A stretch of DNA of 64,000 nucleotides from Bradyrhizobium symbiodeficiens (GCF_002266465.3 NZ_CP029427.2:4094501-4158500); one strand, 5' to 3'; counted from the stretch's first letter, positions 1-8,570 are shown. The notes: generated by a model from the letters alone, not told the origin. Numbers and translations: made by a program.

Positions 1-2374
1 TGTTCAGGTCGAGCGTCATCGACGCCGCGATGAACTCCACCGGATAATGCGCCTTCATGTAGGCGGTGTGATAGGACACCAGCGCATAGGCCGCCGCGTG
101 GCTCTTGTTGAAGCCGTAGTCGGCGAACTTGGCCAGCAATTCGAAGATGGTCTCGGCTTGCCCCTTCGGCACGCCGTTCTTCACCGCGCCTGCGACGAAG
201 ATGTCGCGCTGCTTGTCCATCTCGGCGCGGATCTTCTTGCCCATGGCGCGGCGCAGCAGGTCGGCATCGCCGAGCGAATAGCCCGACATCACCTGGGCGA
301 TCTGCATCACCTGTTCCTGGTAGATGATGACGCCGAAGGTTTCCTTGAGGATCGGCTCCAGCACGGGATGCAGATATTCCGGCTCCTCGTCGCCGTGCTT
401 GCGCGCGCAATAGGTCGGGATGTTCGCCATCGGACCCGGGCGATACAGCGCCACCAGCGCGATGATGTCCTCGAAACGGTCCGGCCGCATGTCGACCAGC
501 GCGCGCCGCATGCCCTGGCTTTCAACCTGGAACACGCCGACCACCTCGCCGCGCGCCAGCATCTGGTAGCTCTCGGCATCGTCGATCGGCAGCGTGGCGA
601 GATCGACGTCGATGTTGCGCGGCTTGAGCAGCTTGCAGGCGACGTCGAGCACGGTCAGCGTCTTCAGGCCGAGGAAGTCGAACTTGACGAGGCCCGCGGG
701 CTCGACCCATTTCATGTTGAACTGGGTCACCGGCATGTCGGATTTGGGATCGCGGTAGAGCGGCACGAGCTCGCTCAGGGGCCGATCGCCGATCACGATG
801 CCGGCCGCATGCGTCGAGGCGTGGCGGGTCAGACCCTCGAGGCGCTGGGCGATGTCGAAGGCGCGCGCCACCACCGGATCCTCGTCGCGGAACGCCTGCA
901 GTTTTGGCTCGCTCTCGATCGCGGCGGCGAGCGTCACGGGCGCCGCCGGATTCTGCGGCACCAGCTTTGTCAGCTTGTCGACCTGGCCATAGGGCATCTG
1001 CAGCACGCGGCCGACGTCGCGCAGCACGCCGCGCGCCTGCAGCGTTCCGAAAGTGATGATCTGCGCGACCTGGTCGCGGCCGTAGCGCTGCTGCACATAC
1101 TGGATCACCTCGCCGCGGCGGTCCTGGCAGAAGTCGATGTCGAAGTCCGGCATCGAGACGCGTTCGGGATTGAGGAAGCGCTCGAACAGCAGGCCGAACT
1201 TGATCGGGTCGAGGTCGGTGATGGTCAGCGCCCAGGCGACCAGCGAGCCTGCGCCGGAGCCGCGGCCCGGTCCGACCGGAATGCCCTGGCCCTTGGCCCA
1301 TTTGATGAAGTCGGACACGATCAGGAAGTAGCCCGCGTATTTCATCCGCAGGATGACGTCGAGCTCGAACGCCAGGCGCTTGCTGTAATCCTCGTCCGTC
1401 ATGCCCTGCGACAGGCCGTGGACCCGCAGGCGATTGGCGAGCCCCTCCTCCGCCTGGCGCTTCAGTTCCGCCGCCTCGACTGCGCCGGCGTCCGAGCTCT
1501 GCGCGGCGCCGACGGTGAAGAACGGCAGGATCGGCTTGCGCGTCATCGGGCGGAACGAGCAGCGCTCGGCGATCTCCACCGTCGAGGCCAGCGCCTCCGG
1601 AATGTCGGCGAACAGCACGGCCATCTCGGCGCGGGTCTTGAAGCGGTGATCGGGGGTGAGCTGCTCGCGCTCGGTCTCGGCGATCAGCCGCCCGCCGGCG
1701 ATGCACAGCAGCGCGTCATGCGCTTCGTAATCGTCGGTCGCGGCGAAATACGGCTCGTTGGTCGCGACCAGCGGCAGTCCCTTGGCGTAGGCGAGGTCGA
1801 TCAGGCCGCTTTCGACGCGCCGCTCCTTCTCGGTGTTGTGGCGCTGCAATTCGACGTAGAGGCGGTCGCCGAACAGGCCGGCCAGGCGCTCGCAACGCAG
1901 CGCGGCCAGCTCGGCATAACCGCCGGCAAGCGCCAGCGAGATCGGCCCGTCCGGCCCGCCCGTCAGCGCGATCAGACCCTCGGTCTCACCCTCGAACCAG
2001 TCGAACTTGATGAACGGCGCATGGCTGTCGGGCGTCTCCAGGAACGCGCGCGAGTTCAGCCGCATCAGGCTGCGATAGCCGCGCTCCTGCGCGGCCAGCA
2101 GCACCACGCGCGACGGCCCGATCGCGTTGCGCGCGTTCGGGTCCTGGTCGCCGAAATCGATCGCCAACTCGCAGCCGACGATCGGCTGGATGCCGGAGCC
2201 CGCCATCTTGTCGGAGAACTCCAGCGCACCGAACAGATTATCGGTGTCGGTCAGCGCCAGTGCCGGCTGATGGTCCTTCTTGGCAAGCTCGGCGAGCTTG
2301 GCGATCTTGATCGAGCCCTTGAGCAGCGAATAGGCCGAGTGAACGTGAAGGTGAACAAATCCGGCGCTCGGCAT
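1..2374 (-). CDS. dnaE: DNA polymerase III subunit alpha, 5' part (runs off the left edge)
   Basis: Catalytic subunit of the replicative DNA polymerase III holoenzyme. The minus-strand frame is open from the ATG at 2374 to the window edge, 791 codons; the family is usually about 1150-1180 residues, so the tau/clamp-binding C-terminus lies outside. The N-terminal PHP domain begins with His-rich HLHVH (residues 8-12). The polymerase active-site motif PDFDIDF is at about residues 409-415, with D410 and D412 as metal ligands, followed by CQDRRGEV. The start gives the usual short leader before HLHVH. lolD and lolC often precede dnaE in this group; here they lie 9 kb upstream with accessory genes between. 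Confidence 0.97.
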   Translation of the reverse strand, partial: MPSAGFVHLHVHSAYSLLKGSIKIAKLAELAKKDHQPALALTDTDNLFGALEFSDKMAGSGIQPIVGCELAIDFGDQDPNARNAIGPSRVVLLAAQERGYRSLMRLNSRAFLETPDSHAPFIKFDWFEGETEGLIALTGGPDGPISLALAGGYAELAALRCERLAGLFGDRLYVELQRHNTEKERRVESGLIDLAYAKGLPLVATNEPYFAATDDYEAHDALLCIAGGRLIAETEREQLTPDHRFKTRAEMAVLFADIPEALASTVEIAERCSFRPMTRKPILPFFTVGAAQSSDAGAVEAAELKRQAEEGLANRLRVHGLSQGMTDEDYSKRLAFELDVILRMKYAGYFLIVSDFIKWAKGQGIPVGPGRGSGAGSLVAWALTITDLDPIKFGLLFERFLNPERVSMPDFDIDFCQDRRGEVIQYVQQRYGRDQVAQIITFGTLQARGVLRDVGRVLQMPYGQVDKLTKLVPQNPAAPVTLAAAIESEPKLQAFRDEDPVVARAFDIAQRLEGLTRHASTHAAGIVIGDRPLSELVPLYRDPKSDMPVTQFNMKWVEPAGLVKFDFLGLKTLTVLDVACKLLKPRNIDVDLATLPIDDAESYQMLARGEVVGVFQVESQGMRRALVDMRPDRFEDIIALVALYRPGPMANIPTYCARKHGDEEPEYLHPVLEPILKETFGVIIYQEQVMQIAQVMSGYSLGDADLLRRAMGKKIRAEMDKQRDIFVAGAVKNGVPKGQAETIFELLAKFADYGFNKSHAAAYALVSYHTAYMKAHYPVEFIAASMTLDLN

Positions 2375-2602
2375 GGTCGCGTGACGGCCTCTGACAGATG
2401 AAATGGAGCGGTCGCCGGCACCAGGGGGATGTCCGGGAGATCGATCCGAGGACCCCGCTCCGCCTTCCACCCGCCTTTGCCGACTCGCCCCGTAATGGTG
2501 GGGCGTCACCGCGCCAGAGTCCACGCCGGAGCGGCCGCTTCGCCGCGTCGTCCCGCTTTTCCCCAAGGGGTAGCGGGAGGTCCACCGCCGGGGGCCGCGG
2601 AA

Positions 2603-2701
2603 TCAGAGCTGCGGTATGACCTGGGCCCAGATCGCGATCATTCCGACGAACAGCGTGATCGACGCAAGTGCGGCGGCCTCTTCCACGAAAACCCTGAACA
2701 T
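2603..2701 (-). CDS. 32-residue SOS-controlled inner-membrane peptide (SidA-like candidate)
   Basis: A 33-codon gene beginning MFRVFVEEAAALAS and ending IWAQVIPQL. It has a short N-terminus with charges at R3, E7 and E8 and then one hydrophobic segment (about residues 9-30), so a single-pass inner-membrane peptide is expected. A good ribosome site (AAGGGAG) precedes the ATG. A LexA-type box lies 36 bases upstream inside a recognisable promoter. In Caulobacter a 29-residue SOS-induced membrane peptide, SidA, blocks division through FtsW/FtsN; size, topology and regulation match that model, but homology was not tested. It is too short for most gene finders. Confidence 0.75.
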   Translation of the reverse strand: MFRVFVEEAAALASITLFVGMIAIWAQVIPQL

Positions 2702-2733
2702 GGCTTGCTCCCTTGTTGGAACGTATGAAGAAC

Positions 2734-2762
2734 ATTGTTCTCATTTTGTTCTCTGGAGTCAA
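2734..2762 (-). promoter_or_regulatory. Promoter of the SOS peptide gene
   Basis: On the minus strand, -35 TTGACT (2757-2762) and -10 AACAAT (2734-2739) are separated by exactly 17 bases. The predicted start of transcription is near 2727, leaving a leader of roughly 26 bases that contains the ribosome site. The LexA-type box occupies the spacer and overlaps the -10, the arrangement expected for direct repression. Confidence 0.6.
2737..2751 (-). promoter_or_regulatory. Alphaproteobacterial SOS (LexA) box
   Basis: The plus strand reads GTTC, seven bases (TCATTTT), GTTC, a perfect match to the alphaproteobacterial LexA operator GTTC-N7-GTTC. The only gene positioned to use it is the 32-residue peptide gene whose ATG is at 2701. 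A less perfect GAAC-ATT-GTTC overlaps its left half. Confidence 0.8.
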
Positions 2763-2814
2763 GCGCGGCGGACGACCTCCAATGGCAATGGTTAACTCGC
2801 TGAATTCACGTAAT

Positions 2815-2844
2815 AAAAAAGCCCCGGCGAAGGCCGGGGCTTTT
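2815..2844. terminator. Bidirectional rho-independent terminator
   Basis: A perfect 8-bp GC stem (2821-2828 with 2833-2840) closes a GAAG loop. It is flanked by six A on the left and four T on the right, so it can end transcription in either direction. It sits 31 bases past the stop codon of the outer-membrane protein gene, which reads toward it on the minus strand. Confidence 0.85.
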
Positions 2845-2874
2845 CGTCGAGCGCTCGAATCCGAGCGATCAGTC

Positions 2875-3597
2875 TCAGTAACGGCCGAGCATCGGGCCGC
2901 CGAACTTGTAGTTCAGGCGAACGAGGCCCATGTCGACGTCCTGCTTGACGTTGACCGCCAGAACACCGGCCGGGCCGGTCAGGTTGCGGTCGTTGCCACC
3001 GAGGAAGATGTGGTTGTACTCGGCGCCAATCGACCAGTTCGGGGCGAAACCGAACTCGAGGCCCGCGCCGACAGTGCCACCCCAACGGGTGTCGTTGGCC
3101 GATGCCAGCGACACGCCGCCGAACGAGGTATCGTACTTGGTGCCGACCACAGCAGCACCGCCCTTGACGTAGAGCAGCACGTTGTTCCAGGCGTAACCGA
3201 CCTGGCCGGTGATCAGACCGAACGAATCGATCTTGGTGCTGTTGGTGTTGCCGGAGAGCGCCCCGACATGGCTGCCCGAGAAGTCGGCCCAGTTGCCCTG
3301 GCCTTCCAGGCCGAACACGAACTGGCCGGACTGCCAGCGATAGCCGATCTGGCCACCGACCGTGCCGCCGGTTGCATCATGCGAACCATCACGGCCGAAG
3401 CCGACGATGTCCCACTTCGCGTGCGAAGAACCGCCGCCGCCGTTGATACCGATGTAGAAGCCGCTCCAGTCATAAATCGCGGCGACCATCGCAGGCGCCT
3501 TGGTGTAAGGCCGTGCTGCGAGATCAGCAGCAAGCGCCGGCGCGGTCGCGCCGAGCGCGACGAGGCTCACAGCCGCAAGCAACAAGTTCTTATTCAT
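2875..3597 (-). CDS. Outer-membrane beta-barrel (Omp25/Omp31-like) protein
   Basis: 240 residues. A classical signal peptide (MNKNLLLAAVSLVALGATAPALA, cleavage near residue 23-24) precedes DLAARPYTKAP and the diagnostic YDWSGFYIGINGG segment that begins the eight-strand barrel of this rhizobial family. Alternating aromatic strands and many Gly-rich turns follow, ending in a strand that terminates with GRY. The ATG at 3597 is chosen because it starts the signal peptide; the open frame extends 53 codons further upstream without signal features. These are abundant structural surface proteins; no specific substrate can be assigned. A strong terminator follows. Confidence 0.88.
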   Translation of the reverse strand: MNKNLLLAAVSLVALGATAPALAADLAARPYTKAPAMVAAIYDWSGFYIGINGGGGSSHAKWDIVGFGRDGSHDATGGTVGGQIGYRWQSGQFVFGLEGQGNWADFSGSHVGALSGNTNSTKIDSFGLITGQVGYAWNNVLLYVKGGAAVVGTKYDTSFGGVSLASANDTRWGGTVGAGLEFGFAPNWSIGAEYNHIFLGGNDRNLTGPAGVLAVNVKQDVDMGLVRLNYKFGGPMLGRY

Positions 3598-3850
3598 TTG
3601 AGTCCCGTTCCAGTTTTCGTCGTGAGGCCCCCAGGCCGCAGGCTGGTCATAACAGCGATCGATGGAATTGCTGTAGCCACGCCGCAACAGTTGGTTCGAA
3701 AGGACCTTGCCGTTAACGTATGTTATCGGCAGGTGCGAGGAACCCCTTTGAAACAAGTGTTTTCATGAGTTCCATTGTCGACTACGGAACACAAGCATCA
3801 TGCGCGCGACACCGACGCCGCGCGCACGTTCGCGTGATGGAGAATTAAGA

Positions 3851-4171
3851 ATGCGCAAACGAGTCGCCCTCCCCATTGTCGCCACACTTTGGCTCGCCTT
3901 CGCCACATTTGCGCTCGTGTCGAGCGTTCCCACACCTGCGCACGCGTTCGGAACGCACCATCCCTTCTGCCTCACTGGCGATGAGTGGCCGGGCCTGAGC
4001 AATTGCAGGTTCGACACCTACGCGCAGTGTCAGGCGAGCGCTTCGGGACGCGCGCTGACCTGCATCGCCAATCCGTATTTCGCAGGTCAAAGCGACGACC
4101 CCTACGCCTACCAGAATCGTCCGCGCGCGCAGACGCCGGGTTATTCGCCCCGCTACTACCTGCCGCGCTGA
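3851..4171 (+). CDS. DUF3551 family secreted protein
   Basis: 106 residues with an N-terminal signal sequence (MRKRVALPIVATLW to about PAHAFG) and a small Cys-containing domain: FCLTGDEWPGLSNCRF, then QCQASASGRALTCIANP. The Cys pattern and the Cys-Arg-Phe plus Gln-Cys plus Cys-x-x-Asn-Pro spacing are typical of DUF3551, a family expanded in Bradyrhizobium. No biochemical role is known. The ATG at 3851 has GGAGA eight bases upstream and starts the signal peptide; an upstream in-frame ATG at 3800 does not. A second DUF3551 gene follows one base later. Confidence 0.8.
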   Translation: MRKRVALPIVATLWLAFATFALVSSVPTPAHAFGTHHPFCLTGDEWPGLSNCRFDTYAQCQASASGRALTCIANPYFAGQSDDPYAYQNRPRAQTPGYSPRYYLPR

Positions 4172-4172
4172 G

Positions 4173-4415
4173 ATGGGCAGCGCGCGCCTCGCACTGGCCG
4201 TAACCGCCCTGCTCCTGGCGGGCGGAACCGCACGCGCGCAGACCTACGATCCGAGCTTTCCCGTGTGCATGCAGATCTACGGCCCCGTCGGCTATTTCGA
4301 CTGCCGCTACGACACGCTCGAGCAGTGCCGATATCTCGCCGTCGGACGTTCGGCGACATGCGTGGTGAACCCGCATTTTCCGACGAAGAAGCCCCCTCGC
4401 CGACCAGCCAATTAG
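4173..4415 (+). CDS. DUF3551 family secreted protein, second copy
   Basis: 80 residues. A signal peptide (to about residue 22, ARAQ) is followed by VCMQIYGPVGYFDCRYDTLEQCRYLAVGRS and CVVNPHF, the same Cys framework as the preceding gene (C-x(10-14)-C, Q-C, C-x-x-N-P). It begins one base after the stop codon of the first copy, so the two are probably co-translated. The pair looks like an old tandem duplication that has diverged strongly outside the Cys framework. Function unknown. Confidence 0.75.
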   Translation: MGSARLALAVTALLLAGGTARAQTYDPSFPVCMQIYGPVGYFDCRYDTLEQCRYLAVGRSATCVVNPHFPTKKPPRRPAN

Positions 4416-4569
4416 CGTTGGCACATCCAGGACGCTGATATGCAGTGGCGCTTCGCCGGTACTGCGGCGTTGACGCGGGCTGATGCGGGTTTAGGTAAGA
4501 CGGACAAATCTTGCAGGGGTGGCGACGTTCGCTGGGCTGATTCCCGTTGACGCCACCAATGCAGGACAC

Positions 4570-5877
4570 ATGACGACTTCGCCTCAAGCGACCTCGCGTC
4601 GCGCAAAATCGACTTCGGCTTCAGCGCCCCCTCACCTTGCCATCGTCCTGTTCTCGCTCGCGATGGGCGGCTTTGCGATCGGAACCACCGAATTCGCATC
4701 GATGAGCCTGCTGCCGTTCTTCGCCGCCGATCTCGGTGTGGACGAGCCGACGGCGGGACACGCGATCAGCGCCTATGCGCTCGGCGTGGTGCTGGGCGCG
4801 CCGCTGATCGCCGTGCTTGGCGCGCGGTTCGCGCGGCGCACGCAGCTGCTGGTGCTGATGGCCGTGTTCGCGCTCGGCAATGTGCTCACCGCACTGGCAC
4901 CCGGCTTTGGCTCCATGATCGCGGCCCGCTTCCTCGCAGGGCTGCCGCACGGCGCCTATTTCGGCATCGCCGCCCTCGTCGCCGCCTCGCTGGTTCCGCA
5001 ACATCGTCGCTCGCAGGCGATCGGCCAGGTGATGCTCGGCCTGACCTCTGCCACCATCATTGGTGTGCCCTTGGCCAATCTGATCGGCCAGGCGGTCGGC
5101 TGGCGCGCGAGCTTCAGCCTGGTGTCGGCGCTGGCGCTGCTCACGATGCTGTTGTGCGCCCTGTTCGCGCCACGTGATCAGGCCGGCAGGTCGGATCCGC
5201 TGCGCGAACTCGGCGCGCTTAGAAGCGGCCGCGTCTGGATCACCCTGGCGATCGGCGCCATCGGCTTCGGCGGCATGTTCGCCGTCTACACCTATCTGGC
5301 GACGACGCTGATCGAAGTTACCAAGGTCAGCCCAGCCGTCATTCCGTTCTTCCTCGCGGTGTTCGGCATCGGCGCCACGCTCGGCAATCTGTTCGTACCG
5401 CGCTTTGCCGACCGCGCCTTGATGCCGACCGCGGGCTGCATCCTGCCGCTGGCAGCCGTGGCGCTGCTGGTGTTTCCGCTGGTCGCCGGCAATGTCTGGC
5501 TGCTCGCGATCGACATCTTCGCCATCGGCGCCAGCGTCTCGCTCGGCGCCATCCTGCAGGCGCGGCTGATGGACGTCGCCGGAGACGCGCAGGCGCTCGC
5601 CGCAGCGCTGAACCATTCGGCGTTCAACACCGCCAATGCGCTCGGCCCGTTCCTCGGCGGCCTGGCCATACGCGAGGGGTTCGGCTGGACCTCCACCGGT
5701 CCCGTCGGCGCCGCGCTCGCGCTGCTCGGTTTCCTGATCTGGATCGTGGCCTGGCGTGACAGCCGATCCGCTCCGATTGAGATCGCTTCGCGCAGCGATA
5801 CCGCATCGCTGGCGAACGCGCCGCCGCTGGCGCCGGACCATAGCCGCTCAGATCCTGCCAGAAATCCGGTGGGCTAG
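4570..5877 (+). CDS. MFS transporter, drug:H+ antiporter-1 / AraJ-like
   Basis: 435 residues with twelve predicted membrane segments. The first reads LAIVLFSLAMGGFAIGTTEF, typical of the AraJ/YdeA/Bcr sugar- and drug-efflux subgroup, and a GARFARRTQL loop stands in the motif A position between TM2 and TM3. The ATG at 4570 is preceded by AGGA; the longer frame would need a GTG at 4519. It is monocistronic between the DUF3551 pair and a minus-strand HD gene. Export of sugars or toxic organics is typical for the family; the substrate cannot be told from sequence. Confidence 0.85.
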   Translation: MTTSPQATSRRAKSTSASAPPHLAIVLFSLAMGGFAIGTTEFASMSLLPFFAADLGVDEPTAGHAISAYALGVVLGAPLIAVLGARFARRTQLLVLMAVFALGNVLTALAPGFGSMIAARFLAGLPHGAYFGIAALVAASLVPQHRRSQAIGQVMLGLTSATIIGVPLANLIGQAVGWRASFSLVSALALLTMLLCALFAPRDQAGRSDPLRELGALRSGRVWITLAIGAIGFGGMFAVYTYLATTLIEVTKVSPAVIPFFLAVFGIGATLGNLFVPRFADRALMPTAGCILPLAAVALLVFPLVAGNVWLLAIDIFAIGASVSLGAILQARLMDVAGDAQALAAALNHSAFNTANALGPFLGGLAIREGFGWTSTGPVGAALALLGFLIWIVAWRDSRSAPIEIASRSDTASLANAPPLAPDHSRSDPARNPVG

Positions 5878-5900
5878 AGCCTGAAGCGGACGCCGTCCGC

Positions 5901-6539
5901 TCAGCTTTGCCAAGGCGTGTTGCGGATGCGCGTGCACGCGTTCGGCTTGCGGAAGCTGGGATCGTGATCCTCGATATAGTCGAAATTGACCGTCCCGAAT
6001 GTGGTCTGCGGCTTCTTCAGGGCTGAACACGTCTGAACCTTGAGGAAGTCGTTCTTGAAGTCTCCGCGCGGAAACGCTGATATCACCTGGTCACGCTGCT
6101 CCGGCGAGTAATCGTCATATCCAATACCGACGACGTCCACCAGAACGCCTGCGTTGGTGAGAGCGATCTCCGGCCTCATATATTGCGGAATGCCCGGCGT
6201 GGTGTGCAGCGCGACGGCTTCCCATACCAGATCGGCTTGCGGCTCGGCGATACCGCGCGCCCGGAGAAACTCACGCGCAGCGTCGGCTCCGTCGACCTCA
6301 AATCGCTTTGTCTGCGTGTGGTAGTGATCGACAAGGCCGAGATCGTGAAACAGCGCCGCGACATAGAGCAGTTCCGAATCGAACTTCAGCTTCTGACGCA
6401 GCCCCTTCATCGCGCCGAACACGTAGACGCGGACCGAATGGTTGAACAGCATGTCGTCTTCGTAGCTGCGTACCAGCTCGGCGGCTTCGCGCGCCAACTG
6501 ACTGTCCGGGATCTGGACGCCGGAAATCACGTTCATCAT
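5901..6539 (-). CDS. HD-domain hydrolase (cyanamide hydratase-like)
   Basis: 212 residues. The metal-binding HD pattern is visible: His in LFNHSVRVYVFG, the HD pair in LLYVAALFHDLGL, and later DGADAAREF and VALHTTPG. The pattern and length resemble the HD family that includes fungal cyanamide hydratase and many bacterial proteins of unknown substrate. The first of two adjacent ATGs (6539) has AGGAG seven bases upstream. It lies 43 bases downstream of an AhpD-like gene on the same strand, so the two probably form an operon divergent from a MocR regulator. Confidence 0.8.
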   Translation of the reverse strand: MMNVISGVQIPDSQLAREAAELVRSYEDDMLFNHSVRVYVFGAMKGLRQKLKFDSELLYVAALFHDLGLVDHYHTQTKRFEVDGADAAREFLRARGIAEPQADLVWEAVALHTTPGIPQYMRPEIALTNAGVLVDVVGIGYDDYSPEQRDQVISAFPRGDFKNDFLKVQTCSALKKPQTTFGTVNFDYIEDHDPSFRKPNACTRIRNTPWQS

Positions 6540-6582
6540 CTTCGATCTCCTGCTTTGCGTTCGGTTAATGCCGCGTGAGCCA

Positions 6583-7044
6583 TCAGGCGGCCTTCTCGAG
6601 CGCGGCCTGCGGCGTATTTCGGAAGCTGATCGACATGCGATTGTACGCATTCATCAGACTGATTGCGATTGTGAGATCGACGAGTTCGCGCTCGCTGAAG
6701 ACGTTGCGTGCGGCTTGATAGGCTTCATCCGGAACGTTGGTCTCGGCAACGCGGGTGACGGTCTCGGCCCATGCCAGGGCCGCGCGCTCGCGTTCGTCGA
6801 AGAGATTGCCCGCCTCGGCCCATGCCTGCAGCAGCGCGAGCTTTTCGACCTTCACGCCGCTCTTCAACAGATCGCGCGTATGCATGTCGAGGCAATAGGC
6901 ACAGTTGTTGATCTGTGAAATGCGCAGGTAAACGAGCGTGACAAGCGTTCCAGGCAACCCACTCTGCGTGACATAGCCGTAGACGCCGCCCAGCGCCTTC
7001 GCGCCGGCCGGTGCGATGTGGTTGTAGTTGAGACGTTCACTCAT
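6583..7044 (-). CDS. Carboxymuconolactone decarboxylase / AhpD-like peroxidase family protein
   Basis: 153 residues. The core motif NNCAYCLDMHTRD carries the redox Cys-x-x-Cys and the downstream His of the AhpD-like alkylhydroperoxidase family. A second conserved stretch, LVDLTIAISLMNAYNRM, is typical of the C-terminal helix of this family. These proteins usually reduce peroxides or act as thiol-dependent catalysts; the substrate is unknown. It is first in a two-gene unit with the HD hydrolase and is transcribed away from the MocR regulator. Confidence 0.85.
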   Translation of the reverse strand: MSERLNYNHIAPAGAKALGGVYGYVTQSGLPGTLVTLVYLRISQINNCAYCLDMHTRDLLKSGVKVEKLALLQAWAEAGNLFDERERAALAWAETVTRVAETNVPDEAYQAARNVFSERELVDLTIAISLMNAYNRMSISFRNTPQAALEKAA

Positions 7045-7136
7045 CTGATGACTCCTTGATGATCGGGGGAGATCAAAGCTCCCTCCTCATTCCCTCAGAT
7101 GCTCCTCGCCTGGTTCATAAAAAAGCACCAAGAACG

Positions 7137-7149
7137 CACAAAAATTGTG
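7137..7149. promoter_or_regulatory. Inverted repeat in the MocR / AhpD divergent promoter
   Basis: CACAA-AAA-TTGTG, a perfect 5-3-5 inverted repeat 11 bases upstream of the MocR start codon. MocR regulators commonly bind the shared promoter with a divergent target, so this is a possible operator. The repeat is short and could be chance in an AT-rich patch. Confidence 0.3.
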
Positions 7150-7160
7150 TACCATGGGGA

Positions 7161-8570
7161 ATGACGAGGCCGCTGCGCCTGGAGCTCGATCGGTCCGCGA
7201 AGACCCCACTTGCGGAGCAGATCCATAGAGGGATCAGGGCCGCCATCGAGAGCGGCGTGCTCGCCCCCGGCGCACGCCTGCCCTCATGGCAGGATCTGGC
7301 GGCTCAACTCGGCGTCGCGCGCGGCACCGTGCGCTCAGCCTATGAGAAGCTCTCATCCGACCAAATGATCGTCGCGGCCCGCGCGACCGGCACGCATGTC
7401 GCCGACCGGCAGTCCTTCCCAGTGCGGCCTGACAAGGCCCCCGACCCCGGCTCGTTCATGGAGATGTACCAGGAACTCACGGCTGGACCGGCGATCTTCC
7501 AGATGGGCGTGCCGTCGCAGGAAACGTTTCCTGCGAAGTTGCTGGCGCGAATGCGGGTACGAGCGGTTCGCGCCGAAACGAGCGCACCCGCGATCTACCC
7601 GGATCCGCGCGGCGAGTTGGACTTGCGACGTGAGATCGCGGCCTACCTTGCGCTGGCCCGAGGAATAGAATGCGCGCCGTCCCAAATCATCGTCACCAGC
7701 GGTTTCACCGGCGGCCTCGGTCTCGCGCTCCGTGTCCTCCGCCTCGGGCCGAAGAAGAAAGTCTGGATGGAGGACCCCGGCTTTCCTTTCACCCGGCACG
7801 GTCTCGAACTCGCGGGATTATCCATCGTACCTATCGCGGTCGATGCCAACGGCATCGACGTCGATTTCGGCGTGAAACATGCACCCGACGCCGCGCTGGT
7901 TGTCGTGACACCGGGGCAACAGGCGCCGCTCGGATCCACGCTGTCCCTGGCACGCCGCTCACGACTGCTGGAATGGGCGACCCAAAACAAGGCATGGGTG
8001 ATCGAGGATGACTATCTCAGCGAACTCCAGCTCAAGGGCCGCGCCACGCCAGCGCTCGCCTCGCTCGACCGCGCCGGCCGCGTCATCCACATCGGCTCCT
8101 TCAGCAAGACCATAAGCCCGGCCTTGCGGCTCGGCTTTGTAGTTGCACCGGCTGCTCTCGCATCGCGATTTGCAGAGACTGCGGCTTGCCTCGCGCCGGC
8201 ACCGGGACCCGCGGTGCAGCTAGCTACGGCCGACTTCATGCGCGACGGCCACTATCTGCGGCATCTGCGGCGCACGAAACGCGCCTACACCGCGCAGGGC
8301 GATGCATTGCTGAAACAGCTCCGCACGCGCTCTGCGACGGTTGCGATTGCCGGTCTGGCCGCGGTGCTGCGATTGCCAGACGGAGCACCCGATCTCGCTA
8401 TCGCCCGGGACGCAGCGTCGTTTGGACTGGCACCGACGCCGCTATCGCTTTGGTACGCTCAAACCGCTTCGGCGTGCCCCGGACTGTTGCTGGGCATCGC
8501 GACGTCTCCGCTCAAGAAGATCGAGGCGTCCTGCGACCGGCTCCTTCGGATCATCGACCGTTTAACGTGA
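7161..8570 (+). CDS. MocR/PdxR-type regulator (GntR HTH fused to aminotransferase)
   Basis: 469 residues from the ATG at 7161. Residues about 1-75 are a GntR winged helix (TPLAEQIHRGIRAAIESG, LPSWQDLAAQLGVARGTVRSAYEKL). The rest is a fold-type I aminotransferase with the PLP lysine in GSFSKTISPALRLGF and VVTPGQQAPLGSTLS upstream of it. Such proteins use PLP or PLP-amino acid adducts as effectors and usually control the divergent gene. Here the divergent unit is the AhpD-like/HD pair. The frame is open upstream to 7056, but MTRPLRLELD is the usual N-terminus. The ribosome site is poor, so leaderless translation is possible. Confidence 0.87.
   Translation: MTRPLRLELDRSAKTPLAEQIHRGIRAAIESGVLAPGARLPSWQDLAAQLGVARGTVRSAYEKLSSDQMIVAARATGTHVADRQSFPVRPDKAPDPGSFMEMYQELTAGPAIFQMGVPSQETFPAKLLARMRVRAVRAETSAPAIYPDPRGELDLRREIAAYLALARGIECAPSQIIVTSGFTGGLGLALRVLRLGPKKKVWMEDPGFPFTRHGLELAGLSIVPIAVDANGIDVDFGVKHAPDAALVVVTPGQQAPLGSTLSLARRSRLLEWATQNKAWVIEDDYLSELQLKGRATPALASLDRAGRVIHIGSFSKTISPALRLGFVVAPAALASRFAETAACLAPAPGPAVQLATADFMRDGHYLRHLRRTKRAYTAQGDALLKQLRTRSATVAIAGLAAVLRLPDGAPDLAIARDAASFGLAPTPLSLWYAQTASACPGLLLGIATSPLKKIEASCDRLLRIIDRLT

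Noticed and set aside
2341-2356. GAAC-N8-GAAC, resembling an SOS box
   Set aside because: Spacer is eight, not seven, and it lies inside the dnaE coding region (the PHP motif codons).
47-2401. 784-codon open frame on the plus strand
   Set aside because: Antisense to dnaE. High GC at third positions keeps the complementary frame open; the product is His/Arg/Ala-rich low-complexity without a family.
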